Below, one piece after another: positions 9,409 through 17,689 of a DNA stretch of 64,000 nucleotides. A program made the translations under genes and the position numbers. This DNA comes from an uncultured Sutterella sp. (GTDB lineage Bacteria > Pseudomonadota > Gammaproteobacteria > Burkholderiales > Burkholderiaceae_F). Numbering within the stretch: the first letter of the stretch is position 1; each line of letters begins with the position of its first letter. The DNA lies in contig CAJMKD010000003.1 of NCBI GenBank assembly GCA_905213905.1, positions 62,001 through 126,000 on the forward strand, read 5' to 3'. The notes below the pieces were generated by a model, which saw only the letters and a program-made list of their open reading frames with translations, was not told where the DNA came from and did not search any database.

Positions 9409-9422
9409 AGCAGCGCACTGAT

Positions 9423-9448
9423 GTCTTCGGGCTTGGCCCGAAGACTTT
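9423..9448 (+). terminator. Hairpin after glyS
   Basis: Perfect 10-bp arms GTCTTCGGGC (9423-9432) and GCCCGAAGAC (9436-9445) enclose a TTG loop, followed by TTTC. The T-tract is short, so this may be partial or Rho-assisted. Confidence 0.6.
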
Positions 9449-9501
9449 CAAGTTTGTTCGCAAATTTGCACGTCGATTCCAATCAGGATCGACTGCATCT
9501 G

Positions 9502-9538
9502 ACGCCCGCTTCGAGGAAACCTCGCGGCGGGCGTTTGC
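9502..9538 (+). terminator. Second hairpin between glyS and plsC
   Basis: The outer stem ACGCCCGC (9502-9509) pairs with GCGGGCGT (9527-9534), with inner CGAGG/CCTCG around an AAA loop, then TTT. With the preceding hairpin it forms a tandem terminator-like region 20 bp before the plsC start. Confidence 0.55.
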
Positions 9539-9557
9539 TGATCTGAGGTTCTTATTC

Positions 9558-10304
9558 ATGAACACGCTGAGAGGCTGGCTTTTTTACTTTGCACTTGCCG
9601 TTACGATTATTTTTCTTGCGATAGCGCTTCTTGTTACGAAGCCCTTCATGCCATTGCGTTCGCGTTATGAAGCTGTTTGCCGGCCCTGGGCCAAGCTAGC
9701 GATGTTGCTGCTCCAATGGATTTGCGGCATCCGGGTCAGAAATGTCGGCATGGAGAATATGCCCGCCGACGGCAGGCCGCTGGTTGTGCTTGCCAAGCAT
9801 CAGTCGGCGTGGGACCCTTTCTGGCTCGGCGTCCATCTGATCAATCCGCCTTGTTTTTTGTACAAGCGTTCTCTCAACAAGATTCCCGTTTTCGGCTGGG
9901 CGCTTTGGTCGATGGAGATGCTTGCCATCGATCGATCTCAAGGCCGGTCCGCTTTTGAGAACTTCATGCACCGAGGCCCTGAATTTCTCAAGCGTGGCTG
10001 GTGGATCACGCTATTTCCAGAAGGAACACGCGTGCCGCCAGGCGAACATGTTCGGTATAAAACAGGCGGCGCCCGATTTGCTTGTGCAACGGGAACGCCG
10101 ATCCTGCCGATTGCACACAATGCAGGCCTTTTTTGGCCGAAGAACAGCATTGCCAAACGCCCTGGCGTGATTACTGTAGAGGTTGGCCCCATCATAGGAA
10201 CTGCCGGACGCGATCCGCACGAAGTGACGCTTGAAGTTGAAGCTTGGATTGAGTCGGCAACTGCTCGTCTTGTTGAAGAGGCATCCTGTTGCCACCAGAA
10301 TTAA
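9558..10304 (+). CDS. plsC: 1-acyl-sn-glycerol-3-phosphate acyltransferase (PlsC family)
   Basis: An inner-membrane acyltransferase that makes phosphatidic acid from lysophosphatidic acid. It has an N-terminal hydrophobic helix (residues 6-28), the catalytic HxxxxD motif H81-QSAW-D86, the acceptor-binding FPEGTR (153-158) and a GxxF-type block between them. The length of 248 is typical. The open frame extends upstream, but that part overlaps glyS and the terminator region; GAGG at 9544-9547 supports the ATG at 9558. A second, shorter PlsC is at 62566-63177. In Burkholderiales I recall gmhB between glyS and this gene; it is absent here. Confidence 0.92.
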   Translation: MNTLRGWLFYFALAVTIIFLAIALLVTKPFMPLRSRYEAVCRPWAKLAMLLLQWICGIRVRNVGMENMPADGRPLVVLAKHQSAWDPFWLGVHLINPPCFLYKRSLNKIPVFGWALWSMEMLAIDRSQGRSAFENFMHRGPEFLKRGWWITLFPEGTRVPPGEHVRYKTGGARFACATGTPILPIAHNAGLFWPKNSIAKRPGVITVEVGPIIGTAGRDPHEVTLEVEAWIESATARLVEEASCCHQN

Positions 10305-10313
10305 CGCCGAATA

Positions 10314-11615
10314 ATGCTAAAGATCAACAGCACGACAAATCGACGCAAACCGCTCGACGGCCATTTTCTCAAAGGTTTGGCGAGGGGCGGCAGCAACTTG
10401 TTTCAGTCGGCTGCTGAGATGAGCCGGCCGCCGCGCAGCAGCTATTTGCCGATCTGGATTGACGCGCTTTCAACGCGAATCACGCCCGGCGACTACGCTT
10501 ATGTTGATCAAGCGTGCGATGCCGTATATCCGGTTCGCGTTGTCGCAGCTCAGCTTGACAAGCGCATCGTGCGCCTTGAGCCGCAAAGCGGATTGATCGA
10601 ACTAGAGAGCCCTGAAGGCCAAAAGCCGCTTAGTCCTTTTGTCGGGTGTGACATTAGTGATGCGCTCAAAGAAGCGCCTGATGCTGTTAAAAAGGCCCTT
10701 GCTTTGCCGCTCGGCGGATGTTTGCCGAGCGAATACGGCGAAAAGCTCTTCAATGAAGGAACTTTCCTGAATTGCCTTGCCAAGCTTTCTCTGTCGGCAG
10801 AATCCGCGCTAGATAGCGCTGCTGGACGCAAAATGCCGGGCTTTGCAAGGCAATTAAAAAAGGATTCTTCAAAACGCCTTGAAAAATCGCATGATCGGTT
10901 TGTATTTCCGAGCGGCCGAGCTGTCGATTATGAGATCGAATATCAGGTCAGGCGCCGGCGTTCTGCGCTTTTTGTTATTCGCGGCAGACTCGTGATGAGG
11001 CATCCTGTCAATAAGTCGAGCCGAACCGATGAGCAGCAGTTTCTGCTTCGCAATGAAGCGTGGATTTTTCGCATGCTCGAGAAGCAGAAGGCAGCATCCG
11101 AAACGCAGAACTTCGTGATAAAAAACGGCGGGTGCGTGCTGTTTCGAGGCGAGCGTGCTCGCCTCCTCTTCAGTGGAAGCCGAGAGGCGGTTGTGAGATT
11201 GTCGTCAGAGAGTGACTTTGCCTGGGAAATTCAGCTGCCGATACCCTTTGATGCAAATGAGCAAATTGCCCGCGAAGCGCTTTGCAGGCTGCTGAAGCGA
11301 GAAGCACAACCGGTCATTGCTGCTAGCTTTAGCCGGATGTCGGTTCTGGCAAAACGGCAGCCGCCTGTTGCGTGGTGCCTCAGTAATGCCTGGCGTCAGT
11401 GGGGCAACTGCTCGAGTCGCGGTCAGATACGATTGGCCTGGCGGCTGGTTTGCTTGCCTGATGCGCTCATCGATTATGTCGTTGCGCATGAACTGGCGCA
11501 CCTGGTGGAATTCAATCACTCCGCCCGTTTTTGGGCGGAGGTTGAACGCATGCTACCTGACTGCCAGGCGCGCCGGGCAGCCTGTCGAAAGATTGGTCTG
11601 ATATTGCCGCGCTAG
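10314..11615 (+). CDS. YgjP-type (M48-like, DUF45) metallopeptidase with long N-terminal extension
   Basis: Residues about 205-433 match the YgjP/DUF45 SprT-like family: an 'R..RSALFVIRGRLVMRHP' opening, 'FLLRNEAWIFRML', the WGNCSSRGQIRLAWRL block and the zinc motif HELAH (392-396) followed by VEFNHSARFWAEVE. The family is a predicted cytoplasmic zinc protease of poorly defined substrate. Typical members have about 170-250 residues; this one has about 190 more at the N-terminus (PxDYAYVDQACDAVYPVRVV..., RIVRLEPQSGLIELESPEG) with no domain I recognise. The ATG starts 9 bp after the plsC stop, so they are likely coupled. A later internal start cannot be excluded. Confidence 0.82.
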   Translation: MLKINSTTNRRKPLDGHFLKGLARGGSNLFQSAAEMSRPPRSSYLPIWIDALSTRITPGDYAYVDQACDAVYPVRVVAAQLDKRIVRLEPQSGLIELESPEGQKPLSPFVGCDISDALKEAPDAVKKALALPLGGCLPSEYGEKLFNEGTFLNCLAKLSLSAESALDSAAGRKMPGFARQLKKDSSKRLEKSHDRFVFPSGRAVDYEIEYQVRRRRSALFVIRGRLVMRHPVNKSSRTDEQQFLLRNEAWIFRMLEKQKAASETQNFVIKNGGCVLFRGERARLLFSGSREAVVRLSSESDFAWEIQLPIPFDANEQIAREALCRLLKREAQPVIAASFSRMSVLAKRQPPVAWCLSNAWRQWGNCSSRGQIRLAWRLVCLPDALIDYVVAHELAHLVEFNHSARFWAEVERMLPDCQARRAACRKIGLILPR

Positions 11616-11632
11616 GCGGAAAGATTGTCTGC

Positions 11633-12457
11633 TTATTCGATGCCGTTTTCGCCTGTTGCTTGGGCTTTGGCTTCGGCGGCATTGGCGAGGCGAACGAATG
11701 CAGAGACGTCGAGCGTTTCTGCTCTTGCGCCGGGATTGATGCCGACGGCCTCAATATCCGCTTCATTAAGGAATTTCGATACAGCGTTCCGGAGCGTTTT
11801 GCGGCGCTGTTGGAATGCAGCAGCGACAACAACACTGAAAAAGTCCGGATTGACGGATTCGAGGGATTCGATGGGCCGAGGAATCATTCGCACGATAGAC
11901 GAAGTTACTTTGGGTGCCGGAACGAACGCGCCAGGGGGGACGTCAAAGAGCTTATGCATTACGTAGCGGTACTGCAGCATGACGGACAGACGTCCATAAG
12001 TCTTCGAGCCCGGCTCGGCTGTCATGCGGTCGACAACTTCCCGCTGAAGCATGAAGTGTTGATCGATGACGCGATCGGCGACGGAAAGAAGCGCAAAGAG
12101 AAGCGGCGAAGAGATGTTGTAAGGTAGGTTGCCGAGAATGCGAAGGCGTTTGCCGGGCAGCACTGACCCCCAATCCAGCTTGAGTGCATCTGCCTCAATG
12201 AGCGTAAGTTCGTTTTCGCTGAACTGCGTGCGTAGGAATGCTGCAAGATCACGGTCGATTTCGACGGCAGTTTCGTGTCCGGCCATGGCGATGACCTCGC
12301 GTGTGAGCGCAGCTTGACCTGGGCCGATTTCAACAAGCGCGTCGCCCGGCTTAGGATCGATGGCGCGTGCGATGCGCTCAATCCAGTGATGGTCGTGCAG
12401 GAAATTTTGTCCAAAACGTTTGCGGGCGTGATGCCCTTCAAGCCATTCTTGTTTCAC
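11633..12457 (-). CDS. rsmA: 16S rRNA (adenine1518/1519-N6)-dimethyltransferase RsmA/KsgA
   Basis: Dimethylates A1518 and A1519 in helix 45 during late 30S assembly. It has HHARKRFGQNFLHD at residues 9-22, SAM motif I EIGPGQAALT (43-52), the acidic loop EIDRD and catalytic NLPY (110-113). The frame is open back to 12535, but I place the start at a GTG at 12457 giving MKQEWLEGHHARKRFGQ, which yields 274 residues, equal to E. coli KsgA; the 26 upstream residues look non-conserved. It is convergent with the ygjP-like gene, with only 17 bp between stops. pdxA, usually between surA and rsmA, is missing. Confidence 0.94.
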   Translation of the reverse strand: MKQEWLEGHHARKRFGQNFLHDHHWIERIARAIDPKPGDALVEIGPGQAALTREVIAMAGHETAVEIDRDLAAFLRTQFSENELTLIEADALKLDWGSVLPGKRLRILGNLPYNISSPLLFALLSVADRVIDQHFMLQREVVDRMTAEPGSKTYGRLSVMLQYRYVMHKLFDVPPGAFVPAPKVTSSIVRMIPRPIESLESVNPDFFSVVVAAAFQQRRKTLRNAVSKFLNEADIEAVGINPGARAETLDVSAFVRLANAAEAKAQATGENGIE

Positions 12458-12605
12458 GATATTTATTCGTTGCGCTTCAATGCAGCGCAGTCGTCGAAAT
12501 GTGCGACGCAGTGAGTAGGTTGCAGGATTGCACACATGCTACATGGCGCCACGAGTTTTGGCAGTCGGATGGGGGAAAAACTTTTGAAGCGCCTGAAGGT
12601 GCAAT

Positions 12606-12640
12606 GCGGAAAAAGAAACTGCCGGCATAGAAGCCGGCAG
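12606..12640 (-). terminator. Terminator of the lptD-surA operon
   Basis: Perfect arms CTGCCGGC/GCCGGCAG (12619-12626, 12633-12640) enclose a 6-nt loop. On the minus strand they are followed by TTTCTTTTTCC. This separates surA transcription from rsmA. Confidence 0.8.
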
Positions 12641-12680
12641 CTTTTGAGGAAGTCCTGCCGAAAAGCAGGTTCTGTCGATC

Positions 12681-14105
12681 TTACGGCTGACGCAGGGCCG
12701 GCTCTCGAATATCGACAAAAGCCTCATCACGAAGCTCGCGCTGCCAGTTGTAAGTTGCTTCGGCGAGCTTCTTCTGGCGAAGCGCTTGTCGCGCGGCAAT
12801 GCGCATGCGCTGCGGATTGCCTTCCTTTTCCGTTCGGCGTTCAAGCACCTGAATGATGTGATAGCCGTAGTTCGTCTTGATCGGCTCGGAAATCTGACCG
12901 GGCTGAAGGCTGTTCATCGCGGCTTCAAATTCCGGCACGGTGTCGCCTGCCTGCAGCCAGCCGAGGTCACCACCTCGAGTTGCGGTGGCGTCGACAGAGT
13001 TAAGTCGAGCCATGGCAGCAAAATCTGCCTTCCCCGATTCCACTCGGCTCTTGATGTCGTTCAGTCGGCGAAGTACGTCCGCTTCGGGCGTAATGTCGCT
13101 CACGAACATGAGGATATGGCGAGCATGCGTTTGCACAACAGGGCCGCCTGCAAGCTTGGCTTCCACGCCGTTGCGCTTTTCAGTGAGCTTGACGACGTGA
13201 TAGGCGTGCTGAGATTTTGCAACGTAGACGCTCCCAGAGGCGAGATTGCCTTGCATGGCTTCCCAGAATGGTGCCGGAATGTCAGGTTGCTTGAGCCAGC
13301 CAAGATCGCCGCCGGAGAGCGCGTCATCAGCTCGAGAATAGCTCGCTACGAGCGTCTGGAAGTCCTCGCCGGCGCGGGCTCTCTCTGCGACGCGCTCTGC
13401 TTCTTCGCGGATCTGGTCATCGTCAGCACCCGGATCGATCGGCAGGAGAATATGCGAGATGCGGTATTCGGTGACATCGCTGCCGGTAAAGCCGGCCTGT
13501 TCAGCCAGATAGGCGTCGACTTCACTTTCAGGAATATCGATCTTCTGATCGACTTCGCGTTCGCGCAGGCGCTGGGTGGTGATTTCGTCGCGAATCTCGT
13601 TGCGGAAGGCGGCAAAGGTAACCCCGTCGGCAAGCAGACGCTGGCGGAGCTCGTCGATCGTGAGATTGTTCTGACGGGCGATCTGCTCAATCGAAGCATT
13701 GACCATTTGGTCGTCAATGCGGATGCCGGTCTGACGTGCGCGCTGAAGAATTGCGCGTTCAGTGATGAGGCGCTCGAGCACCTGCGCGCGCAGCTGCTCC
13801 ATCGGCGGGAGTTGGATGTTCTGGCGCCGCAAATTAATCGCTACTGTATGCACGCGCTGTTCGAGTTCGTGCTCGGTGATGATGTCGTTGTTGACGACGG
13901 CAATGATGCGGTCAAGGTCGATTTCGTTATTGGGCGCTGGCTGCGCGTCAGCTGCAGGTGCCGAAGAAGCGTCAGCAGGAAGCGTGTAAGCCGGTTGTGC
14001 GGGTTGAGCGCCGTCCATGACCGAAGCGCCATGTGCGGCGATGGCGGTTAGAGCGGCAGCCGCAGCGGCAGCGGTGCGAATCGACGTGAGAAAGGACTTA
14101 TTCAT
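12681..14105 (-). CDS. surA: Periplasmic chaperone/peptidyl-prolyl isomerase SurA
   Basis: A periplasmic chaperone that delivers beta-barrel proteins, LptD above all, to the Bam complex. The signal peptide covers residues 1-27 (MNKSFLTSIR... AAHGA), an Ala/Pro-rich linker runs to about 60, the SurA N-domain (LDRIIAVVNNDIIT) spans about 62-200, and two parvulin domains follow (about 213-313 and 330-435, with SHILLPID and RHILMFVS openings and GGDLGWL in both), then a C-terminal helix. At 474 residues it is longer than E. coli SurA (428), mainly in the linker. The start overlaps the end of lptD by 8 bp, so the two are translationally coupled. Confidence 0.96.
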   Translation of the reverse strand: MNKSFLTSIRTAAAAAAALTAIAAHGASVMDGAQPAQPAYTLPADASSAPAADAQPAPNNEIDLDRIIAVVNNDIITEHELEQRVHTVAINLRRQNIQLPPMEQLRAQVLERLITERAILQRARQTGIRIDDQMVNASIEQIARQNNLTIDELRQRLLADGVTFAAFRNEIRDEITTQRLREREVDQKIDIPESEVDAYLAEQAGFTGSDVTEYRISHILLPIDPGADDDQIREEAERVAERARAGEDFQTLVASYSRADDALSGGDLGWLKQPDIPAPFWEAMQGNLASGSVYVAKSQHAYHVVKLTEKRNGVEAKLAGGPVVQTHARHILMFVSDITPEADVLRRLNDIKSRVESGKADFAAMARLNSVDATATRGGDLGWLQAGDTVPEFEAAMNSLQPGQISEPIKTNYGYHIIQVLERRTEKEGNPQRMRIAARQALRQKKLAEATYNWQRELRDEAFVDIREPALRQP

Positions 14106-16413
14106 AGTAATCGTACGGGCTCGAGGAGAGCGGCATGTTTTCACGCGTCTGGTAGCCGCGAATGTTGCGGCGAAGCTCGGAGAGCGGACTCGTGCCTATG
14201 CTACCCAAGCCGTTGAGCTCGAGTTGTAAGAAGAAGTTCGATTCTTCTTCGTTGGATGCGGTCACGTAGCGCTGGGCGGCAAAGCGAAGCGTCCAGCAGT
14301 CGTGCAGGTACTCAAAGCCGCCGATAAGTTCGATCGGCTTGTGCGTATAGAGAGAATAGTTGTAGCGGAAAACGCCGTAGAGACGCTCCGTAATCGGCCA
14401 CTGTACGGCGAGGTCCACCTGCTTGATGTTGTCGTCGAGAATTGTGTCCGAATAGTTGTAGCGGTAATAAAGGCCGACAAAAGACATTGGACGCGGCTGC
14501 CAAGCGATGCCGGCGTTCATTTTCACTAGCCGGCTCTGCGAAGACGAATACTGCATCGTAATGTCGGAGGTGACCCGACGGGCTAGCCGGGCGCCGACGC
14601 TCGCGAGAAGGTCGCTGCGCACATCGGTGCGCCGCCCTGAACTATTGTTGTCGGCATAATATTTCCGATCGCTGTCTGTGTAGAGGAATTCAACATTTTG
14701 ATCGGAGAAATACTGCCGCTGCCCGACGCTTGCACGGAAAAGCTCGAGGCCGCTTGACTTGTCGATGTAGCGGGTCGAAAGCACAGTTGTGAGCTGATTG
14801 GCCTGCGAGACGCGGTCATAGCCTGCAAATTGGTTTTCCGTGAAGAGCGTCGCGAAATTGAGGTCTGCGATCGTCGTGTCGAAAATCGGAATGTCTTCCT
14901 GGTTTCGATAAGGCGAATAGGCATAGTAGATGCGGGGCTCGAGCGTTTGATAGGCATCGCGGCCGAACCAGCTTGAGTCGCGCTCGAAGACGAGTCCGGC
15001 ATCAAGGCTGAAGATCGGCGACAAACGGCTCGGATTCTTGTTAGTGAAATCGCCATCGCTTCGCTCCAGGTCTTCGAGTTCATACCAGGCGCCGATCAGC
15101 TGTCCCTTGGGCACGACGAACCAGCCGGCGCCGCGCATTGGATAAGAGACCGCTTGGTCGACAACAAAGCGGGTGCCGCCGATACGGTTGCGGTGCTGGA
15201 ATTTCGTCGCTTCGAGCGTCGTGGCGAGTTCAAAGCCGTGAAAGTCAGCTGCGTAGCCATTGAGCGTTACCTGCGGAACGCGCTCATAAGGTTCGACGAC
15301 GTCGTCATCGTCAATCTTGAGCGTTTGATTTTTAGTGACTCGAATGCCGCCGTTCCAATAGGTATCGGTCCAGGTAAGGTTGTAATCCTGCGGAAGCACA
15401 GCTTCGGACGACTCTCGGATGTTGCCCGAAAAATCCGAAATGTAATCGTCGTCCGACACGCGGTTGTAATCCACATCAAAAGCAAGCTTTTCGTGCTGAT
15501 AATGCGTTTCAACGCGCATGCCGTAGCGGCTGTCGCCTGTTTCACGGTCGTCAGGCATGTAGTCGAGGTTGATCTGCCCCTCAAAGTCGTAATACTTGAG
15601 TCGTGCCTCGTTGCCGAGCATGATCCCGCGCTTTGTCATATAGCGCGGTGTGAACGTGTAGTCGTAGTTGGGCGCGAGATTGAAGTAGTAGGGAATCGAC
15701 AAATCCACGCCGCGCGTCGAGCTCATGCCGTAAGTCGGCGTCAGAAAGCCCGAACGGCGTTCGTTGCTGATCGGAAACGCGAACCATGGCGAGCCGAAGA
15801 TCGGCACGCCCATGAAGTGCAGGCTCGCGCCAGTGCCAGAAGCGGATTGATCATATTCATCGATCTCAAGTTCATTGAGCTTGATGTACCAGGCTTCATC
15901 ATCGCGTTTGCACGTCGTAATCGTTACATCTTCAAAGGACGTGTGATCGCCAGAAAGAAACTTGACGTTCTTGGCGCAGCCTCGGATATTGCGAGGTGCA
16001 TATTCGTACTCGGCGTCCTGCATTTGCCCTGAGCGCGACGTGATGCGAAAGCTCATGGAGGGGCCGGAGAAGCTTGCGCCTTCGCGGGAAATGCGCGCAT
16101 TGCCCGTTGCAGTGACTTCATCGGTCGCTTGAACGTAAGTGATCTTGTCGGCGCGAAGCACGGAGCCGCCGCGTCGGATTTCCGCATTGCCGTAGAGATG
16201 CAGCTGATCCTCGGGACTGCCCTCGATGCGGTCTGCAGAAACGAAGCTGGCTGCATCGTTGCTTCCCGTAGCTCGCTGAGGCTCGAGCTTCATGACGGAA
16301 TCAAGCTGAACCTTGACTGCGTCAGAGGCGGCTGCGCAGGGAGTGGATGCGGACATCGAAGCGGCTGCGCAGGCTACGCAGAGCACGATGGCTCGAACGG
16401 CAGGCTGAGACAT
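14098..16413 (-). CDS. lptD: LPS-assembly outer-membrane protein LptD
   Basis: The outer-membrane barrel that inserts lipopolysaccharide together with LptE. A signal peptide (about residues 1-29) is followed by an OstA/LptA-like jellyroll (about 55-180: ADRIEGSPEDQLHLYGNAEIRRGG, LRADKITYVQATDEVTATGNARI) and a large beta-barrel rich in aromatic strands. Length 771 is normal. Cysteines visible in the mature part are C146 and C168 and a single C706 (EYLHDCWTLRF) instead of the adjacent pair of E. coli, so only one long-range disulphide seems possible. It heads the lptD-surA operon and is divergent from amgK. Confidence 0.96.
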   Translation of the reverse strand: MSQPAVRAIVLCVACAAASMSASTPCAAASDAVKVQLDSVMKLEPQRATGSNDAASFVSADRIEGSPEDQLHLYGNAEIRRGGSVLRADKITYVQATDEVTATGNARISREGASFSGPSMSFRITSRSGQMQDAEYEYAPRNIRGCAKNVKFLSGDHTSFEDVTITTCKRDDEAWYIKLNELEIDEYDQSASGTGASLHFMGVPIFGSPWFAFPISNERRSGFLTPTYGMSSTRGVDLSIPYYFNLAPNYDYTFTPRYMTKRGIMLGNEARLKYYDFEGQINLDYMPDDRETGDSRYGMRVETHYQHEKLAFDVDYNRVSDDDYISDFSGNIRESSEAVLPQDYNLTWTDTYWNGGIRVTKNQTLKIDDDDVVEPYERVPQVTLNGYAADFHGFELATTLEATKFQHRNRIGGTRFVVDQAVSYPMRGAGWFVVPKGQLIGAWYELEDLERSDGDFTNKNPSRLSPIFSLDAGLVFERDSSWFGRDAYQTLEPRIYYAYSPYRNQEDIPIFDTTIADLNFATLFTENQFAGYDRVSQANQLTTVLSTRYIDKSSGLELFRASVGQRQYFSDQNVEFLYTDSDRKYYADNNSSGRRTDVRSDLLASVGARLARRVTSDITMQYSSSQSRLVKMNAGIAWQPRPMSFVGLYYRYNYSDTILDDNIKQVDLAVQWPITERLYGVFRYNYSLYTHKPIELIGGFEYLHDCWTLRFAAQRYVTASNEEESNFFLQLELNGLGSIGTSPLSELRRNIRGYQTRENMPLSSSPYDYYE

Positions 16414-16532
16414 ATGAAGGCGGTAAAAGGACTGACAGCCCGTGCGAGCGGACTTTAGAATGATGAGCTCTATTTTTCGTTGACGGCAATCCGCTTCGAT
16501 GCAGTAGCAAACCGCTGCAGGCGAGCGTAGGG

Positions 16533-16560
16533 TTGCACGACAGCGTCACGATTCTATCAG
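16533..16560 (+). promoter_or_regulatory. Candidate amgK promoter
   Basis: TTGCAC (16533-16538), a 16-bp spacer and TATCAG (16555-16560) form a moderate sigma70 match, about 110 bp before the amgK start. Confidence 0.35.
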
Positions 16561-16647
16561 CTGGGAGTGAAAGCCGCGGGCGGCGGCCATCGGACCTTTC
16601 GGAAGTTTTCCCGAGCGGCCTGCCTGTGAGGTTTGTCCGCTCCCAGC
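16560..16647 (+). repeat. Inverted repeat bracketing the amgK leader
   Basis: GCTGGGAG (16560-16567) and its perfect complement CTCCCAGC (16640-16647) enclose 72 nt of GC-rich sequence with further short complementary tracts. It lies between the candidate promoter and amgK and could fold into a leader structure. It may also be chance at this GC content. Confidence 0.35.
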
Positions 16648-16672
16648 GTGATTCCGCGGAGAACCTTTGAGC

Positions 16673-17677
16673 ATGACCACCAGAGAAGCCGCCCTGCGGG
16701 CATGGCTGGAAAAACTAGCCCCGAAATACGGTTTTGATCTCGCTACTTTTGAAGCAGCAAGTGCGGATGCTGGATTTCGGCAATATTCCCGCGTAGCTTC
16801 CTCCGAGCGAAGCTTCATCGTGATGGATGCGCCGCCAGCGCAAGAGCACAACGAAGCATACGTTCGCATTGATCGACTGATGCGTGATGCAGGGCTCAAT
16901 GTGCCGGAGATCTACGAAGCAGATCTTGCGCAGGGGTTCCTGCTGATTTCCGATCTCGGACGTCAGACTTATCTCGATGTGCTCAACGAAGAAAACGCTT
17001 TTCGCCTGATGGATGCAGCGACGTCTGCGCTCGTGAAGTGGCAGGCTGCTTCTGCGCCAGGCATTCTCCCGCCCTATGATGAAGCGGTGCTGCGGCGCGA
17101 AATTGAACTATTCCCCGAATGGTATGTCGGCAGGCATTGCAATGTTGAGTGGGACGAAAAGCATCGAAAGTGGTGGCAGATGAGCGTTGAGGCGATACTC
17201 AAAAACAATCTGCGTGAATCCAGAGTCTTCGTCCACCGCGATTTCATGCCGCGCAATCTTATGGTGAGCGAGCCGATGCCCGGCGTTATCGATTTTCAAG
17301 ATGCTTTGTACGGGCCGGTGAGCTACGACATTGCTTCGCTCATGCGCGACGCTTTTATCAGCTGGAACGAATCCTTTGTGCTTGACGTGTCGATCCGCTA
17401 TTGGGAGAAGGCGCGGCGCGCCGGTGTTCCTGTGCCGGAAGACTTCGGGGTTTTCTATCGCGACATCGAATACATGGGGCTGCAGCGGCACCTTAAGGTG
17501 CTTGGAATATTTGCACGAATTCGATATCGAGACGGCAAACCCAAATATCTTGAAGATGCGCCGCGCTTCATCGGCTACATTCGGCAAACGGCCGGACGTT
17601 ATGCAGAGCTCTCGCCGCTGCGTCATTTGATCGATGAGCTCGCTGGCGTTCAGGAAAAGGCCGGCTATACCTTTTGA
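16673..17677 (+). CDS. amgK: N-acetylmuramate/N-acetylglucosamine anomeric kinase AmgK
   Basis: An aminoglycoside-phosphotransferase-fold sugar kinase that makes MurNAc-1-phosphate in the peptidoglycan recycling shortcut known from Pseudomonas and other proteobacteria. Visible features are DAGFRQYSRV near the N-terminus, LLISDLGRQTYLD, the catalytic loop VHRDFMPRNLM (H188, D190, N195), and the metal-binding IDFQDA (D207). Length 334. The neighbour is murU, 12 bp downstream, which fixes the assignment beyond the generic APH annotation. I use ATG 16673; TTG 16667 is two codons upstream and nearer to GGAG (16658-16661). This pathway bypasses de novo UDP-GlcNAc use and in Pseudomonas contributes to fosfomycin tolerance. 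Confidence 0.9.
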   Translation: MTTREAALRAWLEKLAPKYGFDLATFEAASADAGFRQYSRVASSERSFIVMDAPPAQEHNEAYVRIDRLMRDAGLNVPEIYEADLAQGFLLISDLGRQTYLDVLNEENAFRLMDAATSALVKWQAASAPGILPPYDEAVLRREIELFPEWYVGRHCNVEWDEKHRKWWQMSVEAILKNNLRESRVFVHRDFMPRNLMVSEPMPGVIDFQDALYGPVSYDIASLMRDAFISWNESFVLDVSIRYWEKARRAGVPVPEDFGVFYRDIEYMGLQRHLKVLGIFARIRYRDGKPKYLEDAPRFIGYIRQTAGRYAELSPLRHLIDELAGVQEKAGYTF

Positions 17678-17689
17678 GATGCCGTCGAG

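Noticed and set aside
12786..14051. A 421-codon plus-strand frame opposite surA
   Set aside because: No recognisable domain, and it lies wholly inside the well-supported surA.
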